Source: Myxococcales bacterium
Lineage (GTDB): Bacteria > Myxococcota_A > Polyangia > Haliangiales > Haliangiaceae
Length of the DNA stretch: 39,343 nucleotides
Assembly (NCBI GenBank): GCA_028287115.1
Contig: JAQBQF010000089.1
Coordinates: 1 to 39,343, forward strand
Direction of reading: 5' to 3'
A program made the position numbers and the translations under genes. Of this stretch, positions 1-7,496 are shown in pieces. Every line of letters starts with the position of its first letter. Position 1 is the first letter of the stretch. The notes under the pieces were generated by a model, which was not told where the DNA came from, did no database searches, and saw nothing but the letters and a program-made list of their open reading frames with translations.

Positions 1-2
1 AG

Positions 3-1121
3 GTCAGCGTGCGGCCGAACGGGATCCTGGTCACCGATCTCGGATCGACCAACGGGACGTACATCGGGGCGGTCCGGATCGAGCGCGCGATCGTCCCGCC
101 GGGCACGTTGGTCAAGCTCGGCGGCACCACGATCCGGTTCGACGACGCCGTCCGCAACGCCGTGAAGGTCGACGCCACCAGGCACGAGCTCGCCGGCATG
201 CTCGCGAGCTCGCCGCAGATGCTGCAGCTGTTCGCCGACATCGACCGGGTCGCGCCGACATCGGCCTCGGTCCTGGTCGTCGGCGAGTCCGGGACGGGAA
301 AGGAGCGAGTCGCCGAGGCGCTCCACCTACGGTCGCCGCGGGCCCAGGCTCCGTTCGTGACGATCGACTGCGGCGCGCTGCCGTCCGCGCTGCTCGCCAG
401 CGAGCTGTTCGGTCACGAGCGCGGTGCTTTCACCGGCGCCGATCGCGCACACGTCGGCGCGTTCGAGCGCGCCGCCGGAGGCACCGTGTTCCTCGACGAG
501 ATCGGAGAGCTTCCGGCCGCCGATCAGGTCGCGCTCCTCGGAGTGCTCGAGCGCAAGCGATTTCGGCGCGTCGGCGGATCGACCGACGTCGAGCTCGGGG
601 CACGCGTGATCGCCGCGACCAATCGCGACCTCCGCTCCGAGGTCAACGCCGCGCGGTTCCGTCACGATCTCTATCACCGGCTCGCCGTCGTGGTGCTCCG
701 GCTTCCGCCGCTGCGAGAGCGCAGCTCCGATATCCCGCTGCTCGTCGAGCACTTCGCACGCGAGCTCGGTGCCGAAGGATCGCTCGAAGCGGTGTTCGGC
801 GCCGACACGCTCGCGCGCTGGCAACGTCATCCGTGGCCGGGCAACATCCGGGAGCTGCGCAACGTCGTCGAATCGGCGATCGTGATCGGCGTCTCGCACT
901 TGACCGGCGAACCTGTCTCGGCCTCGACAGCGAGCGGCACCGACATGGTGCTCGAACCTTACAAGGATGCGCGGGCGCAGGTCGTGAGCGACTTCGAGCG
1001 GCGGTACCTGACCCGCCTGATGGAAGACGCGAACGGCAACGTCTCGCGCGCCGCGCGCAGCGCGAAGATGGATCGATCACACCTGATCGATCTGTTGGTA
1101 CGTCACGGGCTCAAGACGTAG
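3..1121 (+). CDS. FHA-domain sigma54-dependent response activator (5' partial)
   Basis: This is a sigma54 (RpoN) enhancer-binding transcription activator whose beginning lies before the window. The first residues are the end of an FHA phosphothreonine-binding domain ([10 protein letters not shown]), so the input is probably a Ser/Thr kinase rather than a histidine kinase. The AAA+ domain follows, with Walker A GESGTGKE, the sigma54-contacting GAFTGA loop intact, Walker [12 protein letters not shown] and the arginine region [10 protein letters not shown]. The C-terminus is a Fis-type helix-turn-helix ([22 protein letters not shown]). FHA-fused activators of this kind are typical of myxobacteria. 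It converges on the TPR gene with a gap of only 4 nt. The reading frame is open to the window edge and the first in-frame ATG falls inside the FHA fold, so the true start is upstream. Target promoters cannot be told from the sequence. Confidence 0.95.
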   Translation, partial: VSVRPNGILVTDLGSTNGTYIGAVRIERAIVPPGTLVKLGGTTIRFDDAVRNAVKVDATRHELAGMLASSPQMLQLFADIDRVAPTSASVLVVGESGTGKERVAEALHLRSPRAQAPFVTIDCGALPSALLASELFGHERGAFTGADRAHVGAFERAAGGTVFLDEIGELPAADQVALLGVLERKRFRRVGGSTDVELGARVIAATNRDLRSEVNAARFRHDLYHRLAVVVLRLPPLRERSSDIPLLVEHFARELGAEGSLEAVFGADTLARWQRHPWPGNIRELRNVVESAIVIGVSHLTGEPVSASTASGTDMVLEPYKDARAQVVSDFERRYLTRLMEDANGNVSRAARSAKMDRSHLIDLLVRHGLKT

Positions 1122-1125
1122 CGCT

Positions 1126-1845
1126 TCACAGCGGACGCTCGAACGTCACGCCAGCACCACTGGGATTCGCGTGGACCTCGATCACCGTGTCCGCGAGGTG
1201 GAACCGCCAGCGCAGCAGCGCAACGGCCGTCGCGACCGCAGCACCTGCGAAGCAGCCGGCGGCGACCAGGCTCAGGGTGCGCGCACGATCGAGCCGCTGA
1301 TCGTACGAGTGCAGCGTGCCCGAGTGATCGTTCGCGAGCCCGTTCGTGCTGTAGAGCAGCGCGCCTCCACCGACGGCGGCGAGCCCGCCGAGCGCGAGGA
1401 TCCCGGAGTCCACGCGATCCCAGTGACGGTGAGGTGGCGGGCGCGTCACCGGCACCGCCGGTCGAGGCTGCGCGAGCTTGATGCGCGCGGCGCCGATCGC
1501 CTGCTGCGCGAGCGCCGCTTGCTCCGCGTCGGGACTGGTCGCATTGAACCGCTCGTAGTACTCGATTGCTTGCGCGTAGTGCTCGAGGTTGAACTCGATC
1601 TGGCCGAGCGCGAACAGGAGCTCGGGACGTGGATCGAGCTGATACGCGGCGAGGAGCTCGTCACGAGCGTGCGCGAAGTCGCCGCGACCTTGAAAGTCGC
1701 GGGCGCGGTCGAGATGCAGCGCGACCGGATCGGCCGGCGCGTCTGATGCCGCGGCAGCGGGCGGTGTGTCTCCGGGCGCGGGCGGCGTATCTGCGTGAGC
1801 GACGGCCGAGCCCAGCACGACGGAGAGCACGAGTGCGCGGATCAT
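1126..1845 (-). CDS. Secreted/membrane TPR protein, last gene of kinase operon
   Basis: A 239-residue protein with an N-terminal signal peptide (MIRALVLSVVLGSAVAHA), an Ala/Pro-rich linker, one or two tetratricopeptide-like repeats (HLDRARDFQGRGDFAHARDE, LFALGQIEFNLEHYAQAIEYYERF) and two hydrophobic segments near the C-terminus (GILALGGLAAVGGGALLY and LSLVAAGCFAGAAVATAVALL). TPRs mediate protein-protein contacts; no catalytic motif is visible. I chose the ATG at 1845 because the signal peptide begins there, AGAGGA precedes it, and it overlaps the stop of the upstream kinase as ATGA. That overlap implies translational coupling, so the protein probably works with the kinases. Kinase-plus-TPR cassettes recur in myxobacteria, and the same pairing appears at the right edge of this window. 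The exact role is unknown. Confidence 0.85.
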   Translation of the reverse strand: MIRALVLSVVLGSAVAHADTPPAPGDTPPAAAASDAPADPVALHLDRARDFQGRGDFAHARDELLAAYQLDPRPELLFALGQIEFNLEHYAQAIEYYERFNATSPDAEQAALAQQAIGAARIKLAQPRPAVPVTRPPPHRHWDRVDSGILALGGLAAVGGGALLYSTNGLANDHSGTLHSYDQRLDRARTLSLVAAGCFAGAAVATAVALLRWRFHLADTVIEVHANPSGAGVTFERPL

Positions 1846-3548
1846 GGAGTCCTCTTGCTGGAACCGGTGTCCGAAGGGAGCAGCATCGTCGGTTTCCATT
1901 CGACACGCGAAGGCGGCGGCTTGACGCCGGAGCCGGCGGGCTCCGCGGGCGGAGGTGGCTGCGCAACCGCGGTCGCGTCGGACCCGGCGGCGATCGGCGC
2001 CGTCGGGGGCGAAGCATGATGTCGATGTGTACGCGTGATCGTCGCCGGTGCCGGCGCAGGCGCAGGAACCGGCCGTGCGGGTTGCGCGGCCGCAGCCGGG
2101 GTTGCGGCCGCGGGAACTGCCGGCGTCGCGGACGGATCAGGAACGGAACGCGAATCGGAGGTCCTTGCCGGCTCCGGCGCTGGAGTTGGATCGGAAACCG
2201 GAGCGGCAGGCGGAGGGAGCATGCGAACCGGATCGGGACCCGAAACCGATGCAGGATCCGGCCGGAGAGACGGAGCCGGAGCCGGAGCGGAAGTCCGAGT
2301 CGGACTGGGAGCCGGAGCGGACCCGTCGCCGCTCCGACTGCCGACCACGACGCCGGCCGCGATCGCTGCGCCCACGACGGCGATCGCGATCGCCCGCCAC
2401 CCGCGTCGAACCGGGCGCACGGGTGGGTTCGCGAGCGGAGCAGACGGCAGCACACCTTCCTCGAGCGAGCGTTCGTCACTCGGTCCGAACGTCGGCCACA
2501 CCGGCTCGCTCTCGAGCTCGACAGGAAGTGCCTCGATCGCGTCGACCAACGAGCCCTCGCTCGGAAACCGGACCCCATCGACCGTCGTTGTCGACGCGAT
2601 CCACGGTGCGCGCTTCGCCCCGATCGTTTCCTCGACCGCGCGCGCGACCCAACGTGCGCCGACGATGTGCCCTTCGGCCGCCGCGAGCGCTTCGAGGGCA
2701 TCGGCGAGCTCGCACGCGGTCGCAAACCTGTGCTCGGGATCCTGCGCGACCGCGGTCATGACGATCTCTTCGAACTGCGACGAGAGCTGCGGATTGACCT
2801 TGCGCGGACGCTCGATCTTTCCCGACAGCACGCGGTGCAGCGACGCGACGTCGTTGTCGGCCCAGAACAACCGCGTCCGGGTTGCGAGCTCGTAGAGTAT
2901 GACGCCGATCGAGAAGATGTCCGCGCGGCGATCGAACGCGTGCCCGCGGCATTGCTCGGGAGCCATGTACGTGACCGTGCCGTGCATCGATCCGGACAGC
3001 GTCGTGACCCGTGTCTCCTTCGCAATGCCAAAATCAGCGACCTTGACCGCACCGTCGAGCCCGAGCAGCACGTTGCCCGGCGACACGTCGCGGTGAACGA
3101 GGCCGAGTGGCCTTCCGTGATCGTCGGCGAGCTCGTGTGCTTCGTGTAGCCCTCGTGCAACATCGATTGCGATCCCGATCGCGACTTCCGATGGCAGCGC
3201 GCGTACCTGACCGCCGGTCTCGGTGTCCATCAGCGAACGCAGCGCAGCGCCGTGCACGTACTCGAGGACGACGTAGTCGTATCCATCGTGGGTCCCCGCG
3301 TCGAGCATCGAGACGAGATTTGGGTGCCGGAGCCTGCCGCCGATCCGCGCCTCGAGCTGCAACGACGCCGAGACCTTGAAATCGCGGCGCAGGTGCTCGA
3401 GTGGCCGCTTGACGACGACGTGACGCTGGAAGCCGTACGCGCGATCGATCCGCGCGAGGTCGATGCGCGCCGAACCGCCGGCTCCGATCGCTCGGATCAC
3501 GCGATATTGCCAGACCAGCTCGCCGGTATCAGGTGCGGCTTCGGTCAT
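1842..3548 (-). CDS. Hanks-type Ser/Thr protein kinase with TM anchor (second of pair)
   Basis: A 568-residue membrane-anchored Ser/Thr kinase. The kinase domain (about residues 12-280) has a glycine loop GAGGSARI, in which the third Gly is Ala, the ATP-anchoring Lys in VVVKRP, catalytic loop HRDVSPGN, DFG (VADFGIAK) and MAPEQ. The Ser in place of the usual Lys after HRDV is a frequent myxobacterial variant. A Pro/Ala-rich stretch and one transmembrane helix (AIAIAVVGAAIAAGVVVGS, about residue 375) precede a long low-complexity tail rich in Pro, Ala and Asp, presumably periplasmic. The ATG at 3548 overlaps the stop of the upstream kinase as ATGA, and its own stop overlaps the TPR gene the same way. 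A longer open frame runs to 4238 but would lie inside the other kinase, so it was rejected. Substrates are unknown. Confidence 0.92.
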   Translation of the reverse strand: MTEAAPDTGELVWQYRVIRAIGAGGSARIDLARIDRAYGFQRHVVVKRPLEHLRRDFKVSASLQLEARIGGRLRHPNLVSMLDAGTHDGYDYVVLEYVHGAALRSLMDTETGGQVRALPSEVAIGIAIDVARGLHEAHELADDHGRPLGLVHRDVSPGNVLLGLDGAVKVADFGIAKETRVTTLSGSMHGTVTYMAPEQCRGHAFDRRADIFSIGVILYELATRTRLFWADNDVASLHRVLSGKIERPRKVNPQLSSQFEEIVMTAVAQDPEHRFATACELADALEALAAAEGHIVGARWVARAVEETIGAKRAPWIASTTTVDGVRFPSEGSLVDAIEALPVELESEPVWPTFGPSDERSLEEGVLPSAPLANPPVRPVRRGWRAIAIAVVGAAIAAGVVVGSRSGDGSAPAPSPTRTSAPAPAPSLRPDPASVSGPDPVRMLPPPAAPVSDPTPAPEPARTSDSRSVPDPSATPAVPAAATPAAAAQPARPVPAPAPAPATITRTHRHHASPPTAPIAAGSDATAVAQPPPPAEPAGSGVKPPPSRVEWKPTMLLPSDTGSSKRTP

Positions 3549-4498
3549 GCGCGGCGGCGCTCCGGTGTCGGAGTTCCCGGATCGGTTTCGGCGCGCAACT
3601 TGACCGTGCGCACGAGGTCCCCGATCGCGGCGCGCGACATGTTCCACCGCCGTGCAAGCGCTAGCTGGTCGAGCTCGTCGACGAGAGCGCGAGCGGTCTG
3701 ATAACGACGAGCGGGATCTCGCGCCAGCGCACGCCGTACGATCTGTGCGAGCTCGGGCGGGTAGCCGGAACGCCGCTCGGCAGGATCGGGCACCTCGCCT
3801 TCGAGGATCTGCCGCATCGCGACCGCGTTGGATTTCGCCGAGTAGAGGCGCGTCCGTGTCGTGACCTCGAAGAGCAACACGCCAAGGCTGAAGACGTCGG
3901 CCCGGCGGTCGAGCGGCTCGCCGAGGATCTGCTCGGGCGCCATGTACGGTGCCTTGCCCTTCACCGAACCGGAGACCGTGTGATAGCTGCGCGAGCGCGC
4001 CTTCGCCACGCCGAAGTCGGCGACCTTGACCTCGCCGTGAATGCCGAGCAGGACGTTGCTCGGCGACACATCGCGATGAACGAGGTGCAGCGGTTGACCG
4101 TCTTCGGCCGTTGCCTCGTGGGCGGCCTCGAGCCCGGTCCCGATCTCGGCGATGATCGAGACGGCGATATCGTAGCGCGGCGGAGCGTGTAGGAAGCGGA
4201 GCAACCCGCCAAGGTCGCATCCCTCCACGAGCTCGCAAACCAAGAACGCTCCGCCTTCGAATAGATCGAAGTCGATGATCTGGACGATGTTTCGGTGATG
4301 GAGGCCGGCGGCGATGCGCGCCTCGTCGACGAACATCAACGCGACACGCTCGTCCGCGAGCAACTCGGTGCGGATCATCTTGATCACGACCGGGCGCTCG
4401 AAGCCGTGCGCGCCGACCATCCGGCCGAGATAGACCTCGCCCATACCGCCGCGCGCGATCAGCTGGTCGACCTCGTAGCGCCCGACTCGGGTGAGCAT
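3545..4498 (-). CDS. Cytosolic Hanks-type Ser/Thr protein kinase (first of pair)
   Basis: A 317-residue Ser/Thr kinase that is almost only the catalytic domain. It shows the glycine loop ARGGMGEVYLG, Lys in VVIKMI, catalytic loop HRDVSPSN, DFG (VADFGVAK), MAPEQ and the subdomain-IX DVFSLGVLLFEV. The last 40 residues are hydrophilic and there is no transmembrane helix. The start at 4498 gives the canonical VGRYEV entry to the domain. It is the first gene of a three-gene unit with ATGA overlaps, so the soluble kinase, the membrane-bound kinase and the TPR protein should be made together, possibly as a cascade or an unequal pair. It is clearly a paralog of the next gene, but the two are well diverged in the glycine loop and tail. 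Confidence 0.93.
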   Translation of the reverse strand: MLTRVGRYEVDQLIARGGMGEVYLGRMVGAHGFERPVVIKMIRTELLADERVALMFVDEARIAAGLHHRNIVQIIDFDLFEGGAFLVCELVEGCDLGGLLRFLHAPPRYDIAVSIIAEIGTGLEAAHEATAEDGQPLHLVHRDVSPSNVLLGIHGEVKVADFGVAKARSRSYHTVSGSVKGKAPYMAPEQILGEPLDRRADVFSLGVLLFEVTTRTRLYSAKSNAVAMRQILEGEVPDPAERRSGYPPELAQIVRRALARDPARRYQTARALVDELDQLALARRWNMSRAAIGDLVRTVKLRAETDPGTPTPERRRA

Positions 4499-4507
4499 GC
4501 CTTCGCG

Positions 4508-4538
4508 ATCATGTCATGCCGCGCCTGTCGAGTTTCAA
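4508..4538 (-). promoter_or_regulatory. Candidate promoter of the kinase-kinase-TPR operon
   Basis: On the minus strand TTGAAA (4533-4538) and CATGAT (4508-4513) lie 19 nt apart and 9 nt before the kinase ATG. The spacing is long for sigma70, so this is a weak call. The 75-nt gap is the only place for this operon's promoter if it is not transcribed from further upstream. Confidence 0.3.
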
Positions 4539-4573
4539 CCAAGATTCCGCAATCGCCGCCACGTATTACAGCG

Positions 4574-5488
4574 TCATGTCATCGACGCGAGCGCCTCGGC
4601 GAGCTCGCGGTGCTGCCACGTGAAGCCGAGATCGAGGAGCTGTTTCGGAACGACTTTGCGCCCGTTCAAGATGTACTCGGACAGCTCGCCGGCGGCGGCT
4701 TTGATCGCGAACTTCGGAACCGGCAGCCAACTCGGCCGATGCATCACCCTGCCGAGCGTTTGCGCGAACACCGCGTTCCGGACCGAGTCGGTCACGAGGT
4801 TGATCGGCCCCTTGTAGCGATCGTCGGAGAGCGCCGCGAGATATCCAGCGACCACGTCGTCGCGATGGATCCACGACATCCATTGCCGGCCGCTGCCGAT
4901 CCGACCACCGACAAACAGCTTGAACGGCGTCACCATCTTGCCGAGGCCACCGCCCGGCCCTATCACGAGCCCGGTGCGCATGCTCACGACACGGACGCCG
5001 AACGCTTCGGCCGCGCGCGCTTCCTTCTCCCAGTCACGGCATAGCCGGCCGAGGAACGAGTCGCCCGGAGGATCCGCCTCGGTGACCGCGTCATCGTCGA
5101 AGTCGGTGAGGTCGGTCGCAAACGGGTAGTAGTCGGCGCCAGACGCGGTGACGAGGACCTTGGGCTTCACCGCGGCTTTCGCGATCGCTGCGACGATCAT
5201 GCTTGTCGATTCGACGCGGCTATCGCGGATGATCTGCTTCTGTCGCGCATCCCAGCGCTTGCCCGCGATCGCTTCGCCCGCCAGGTGCACGATGCCGTCG
5301 ACGCTTGCGAGCGCATCCCACCACGGTCCCGGTTCTTCCAGCTCGGCCGCGATCACGGTGACCTCTCCCAGCTGCTTCGCGCGCTCGGGATTGCGGGTCA
5401 ACACCGTGACGGAGTCGCCGCGTTCGCGCAGCTTGCCCACCAACGCCGTCCCGATAAATCCCGTCGCTCCCGTGACTGCGACTTTCAC
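4574..5488 (-). CDS. TIGR01777-type NAD(P)-dependent epimerase (YfcH/SDR39U1-like)
   Basis: A 304-residue extended short-chain dehydrogenase-like protein, close to the usual family size of about 300. It opens with the Rossmann motif VAVTGATGFIGTALV (GxxGxxG) and has the family marks VDGIVHLAGEAIAGKRW, SRVESTSMIVAAI, VTASGADYYP and the C-terminal DLGFTWQHRELAEAL. The reaction of this family is not well defined; plant and E. coli relatives are annotated as cell-division inhibitors or sugar-nucleotide epimerases without firm proof. I chose the GTG at 5488 because the Rossmann strand begins directly after it; the longer open frame upstream lies inside thiD. Only 7 nt separate it from the thiD stop, so it is the last gene of the gcdH-like/thiD/epimerase operon. 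Confidence 0.9.
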   Translation of the reverse strand: MKVAVTGATGFIGTALVGKLRERGDSVTVLTRNPERAKQLGEVTVIAAELEEPGPWWDALASVDGIVHLAGEAIAGKRWDARQKQIIRDSRVESTSMIVAAIAKAAVKPKVLVTASGADYYPFATDLTDFDDDAVTEADPPGDSFLGRLCRDWEKEARAAEAFGVRVVSMRTGLVIGPGGGLGKMVTPFKLFVGGRIGSGRQWMSWIHRDDVVAGYLAALSDDRYKGPINLVTDSVRNAVFAQTLGRVMHRPSWLPVPKFAIKAAAGELSEYILNGRKVVPKQLLDLGFTWQHRELAEALASMT

Positions 5489-5495
5489 GTCGGCT

Positions 5496-6296
5496 CTATA
5501 GCACCGAGGCCGCGCCGCGACCGGGTCTCGCCGGGTTCGCGATCCGGGCGGCGACATATTGTTTCGCGAGCTCGCACGCGAGCGCGAGATCACGATCGTT
5601 CGCGAGATAAGTCGCGATCGCCGACGACAGCGCACAGCCGGTGCCGTGAACATGCTCTCCGCCGTGCACGCGCGCGCCGCGGAGCTCGTGACGTTCACCG
5701 GCGTGGAGCAGCACGTCGATCGCTTCGGGTCCGCCGAGATGCCCGCCTTTGACCAGCACCGCGACATCGAGCTGCTTTGCGAGCGCGCGGCCCGCTCTCT
5801 CGGCAGACGCGAGATCCGTCACCGGTAGCGACGTCATGTATGCGAGCTCGCGCGCGTTCGGCGTGACGAGCGTCAGGTGCGGACGCAGTGCCTGCATTGC
5901 ATCACCGAACAGGCTGTCGGCGAGCGCGACGTCGCCGCGCGACGGATACAGGATCGGATCCCACACGACGGGAGCGGCGGTGAGCTGCAGCGAATTCGCG
6001 ATCGCCTTCGCGATCGGCGTCGAGCCGATCATGCCGATCTTGACCGCGCGCATCTCGATATCGCTCAGCAGAAACGCGAGCTGATGACCGATCACTTCCG
6101 GATCCGCCGGATGACACTCGACGACGCCGGTCGTGTTCTGCACGGTCAGCGCCGTGATGATTCCGGAGGGCCGGCCGCCGAGCTCGGTGACCACGCGAAC
6201 ATCGGCGATCAATCCGGCACCGCCCGCGGGATCGAGCCCGGAGCAGATCAGCATGTCCGGTGCGTCGGGGCTCGCGACTTTGCGGTACGGCGTCAT
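5496..6296 (-). CDS. thiD: Hydroxymethylpyrimidine/phosphomethylpyrimidine kinase
   Basis: ThiD phosphorylates 4-amino-5-hydroxymethyl-2-methylpyrimidine and then its monophosphate in thiamine biosynthesis and salvage. The 266-residue protein has the ribokinase-like fold signature SGLDPAGGAGLIADV at the N-terminus, the substrate-binding GMIGS, VVWDPIL, the TPNARELAYM strand, VLVKGGHLGG, and the anion-hole and catalytic motif HGTGCALSSAIA near residue 220. All key elements are present and the length is standard. It sits 7 nt after the acyl-CoA dehydrogenase and 7 nt before the epimerase. No other thiamine gene and no TPI riboswitch-like leader was recognised nearby, so this copy may serve salvage or simply be dispersed from the rest of the pathway. 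Confidence 0.95.
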   Translation of the reverse strand: MTPYRKVASPDAPDMLICSGLDPAGGAGLIADVRVVTELGGRPSGIITALTVQNTTGVVECHPADPEVIGHQLAFLLSDIEMRAVKIGMIGSTPIAKAIANSLQLTAAPVVWDPILYPSRGDVALADSLFGDAMQALRPHLTLVTPNARELAYMTSLPVTDLASAERAGRALAKQLDVAVLVKGGHLGGPEAIDVLLHAGERHELRGARVHGGEHVHGTGCALSSAIATYLANDRDLALACELAKQYVAARIANPARPGRGAASVL

Positions 6297-6303
6297 GGGA
6301 GCT

Positions 6304-7467
6304 TCATTCGAACGCAGCCAGCCCGGTGACGTCTAGACCGACGACGAGCGTGTGAATGTCGTGCGTGCCCTCGTACGTGTAGACCGACTCGAGGTTCAAC
6401 ATGTGACGGCCGCACTGATAGTCATCTGTGACGCCGTTCGCGCCGAGGATGTCGCGTGCGTCGCGTGCGATGTCTCGAGCGATCGAGACGTTGTTGCGCT
6501 TCGCCAGCGAGATCTGCCCCGGCTGCAGCTTGTCGGCTTCCTTGAGACGGCCGAGGCGCCAGCACAGGAGCTGCGCCTTCGTGATCTCGGAGACCATGTC
6601 GACGAGCTTCTTCTGCACGAGCTGGTAACCCGCGATCGGCCGACTGAACTGCACGCGATCCTTCGCGTACGATAGCGCCTCGTCGTAACAGGCCATCGCC
6701 GCGCCGACCGCTCCGTAACAGATCCCGAACCGCGCCTGCGTCAGGCACGACAGCGGGCCGCGCATTCCGCTGACGCCCGGCAGCATCGCTTCCTCGGGAA
6801 CGAGCGCGTCTTCGAGGATCAGCTCGCTCGTGACGCTCGCCCGAAGCGACCACTTACCGTTGATGTCGCGTGCGGTGAACCCCGGTGTCTTCGCGGGCAC
6901 GAGGAACCCGCGGACCTTGCCTTCGAGCTTGGCCCACACGAGCGCGACGTGCGCGACCGAGCCATTCGTGATCCAGCGCTTCGTGCCGTTGAGCCTGAAG
7001 CCGCCCTGCGTGCGCGTCGCGGTCGTCATCATGCCGGAGGGGTTCGAGCCGAAATCGGGCTCGGTCAGCCCGAAGCAACCGATCGCGCGACCCGCCGCCA
7101 TTTCGGGCAGCCACTTTTGCTTTTGGTGCTCCGATCCAAACGCCCAGATCGGATACATGACGAGCGAGCTCTGCACCGAGACGAACGACCGGATGCCCGA
7201 GTCGCCGCGTTCGAGCTCCTGGCAGATCAGGCCATATGCACTCGGTGTGATTCCGGCGCAGCCATAGCCGGTGAGAGAAGACCCGAGCAGGCCGAGCTCG
7301 CCGAACACCGGGACCAGCTCGTGGGGAAACGTCCCCGCCGACCAGTGCTTGCCGATCGCCGGCATCACTCGCGTCGTCACCAGCTCGCGCACGGTATCGC
7401 GCACCATCCGCTCCTCGTGCGTGAACATCTCGTCGAGGCCGTAGTAGTCGAGCGCCGCGTATGCCAT
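6304..7467 (-). CDS. Glutaryl-CoA dehydrogenase-like acyl-CoA dehydrogenase
   Basis: A 387-residue FAD-dependent acyl-CoA dehydrogenase whose best fit is the glutaryl-CoA dehydrogenase group (lysine/tryptophan degradation; glutaryl-CoA to crotonyl-CoA and CO2). Visible marks are GCFGLTEPDFGSNPSGM and TKRWITNGS in the FAD/substrate half, QFSRPIAGYQLVQKKLVDM, GANGVTDDYQ, and RHMLNLESVYTYEGTHDIH, where the Glu of YEGTHDIH is the catalytic base position known in GCDH. The substrate cannot be proved from sequence, so no symbol is given. The start at 7467 overlaps the possible upstream reading of the divergent transglycosylase gene. A TATAAA hexamer lies 7 nt before the ATG with no Shine-Dalgarno, suggesting a leaderless message. 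First gene of an operon with thiD and an epimerase. Confidence 0.92.
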   Translation of the reverse strand: MAYAALDYYGLDEMFTHEERMVRDTVRELVTTRVMPAIGKHWSAGTFPHELVPVFGELGLLGSSLTGYGCAGITPSAYGLICQELERGDSGIRSFVSVQSSLVMYPIWAFGSEHQKQKWLPEMAAGRAIGCFGLTEPDFGSNPSGMMTTATRTQGGFRLNGTKRWITNGSVAHVALVWAKLEGKVRGFLVPAKTPGFTARDINGKWSLRASVTSELILEDALVPEEAMLPGVSGMRGPLSCLTQARFGICYGAVGAAMACYDEALSYAKDRVQFSRPIAGYQLVQKKLVDMVSEITKAQLLCWRLGRLKEADKLQPGQISLAKRNNVSIARDIARDARDILGANGVTDDYQCGRHMLNLESVYTYEGTHDIHTLVVGLDVTGLAAFE

Positions 7468-7474
7468 CGCGAGC

Positions 7475-7489
7475 TTTATACGACATACT
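7475..7489. promoter_or_regulatory. Back-to-back -10-like boxes between gcdH-like gene and slt-like gene
   Basis: Minus strand: TATAAA at 7480-7475, 7 nt before the ATG at 7467. Plus strand: CATACT at 7484-7489, 7 nt before the GTG at 7497. No convincing -35 box is seen for either. The whole intergenic space is about 29 nt, so the two promoters must interleave and reach into the opposite coding regions. Confidence 0.4.
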
Positions 7490-7496
7490 CGAGGCG

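Noticed and set aside
1629..3149. Long plus-strand frames over the kinase genes (506, 286 and 237 codons)
   Set aside because: Arg/Ser-rich shadow translations typical of high-GC antisense frames; no domain visible.
1842..4238. 798-codon reading of the second kinase
   Set aside because: Its first 230 codons lie inside the first kinase in another frame; the ATG at 3548 with ATGA overlap starts the kinase domain properly.
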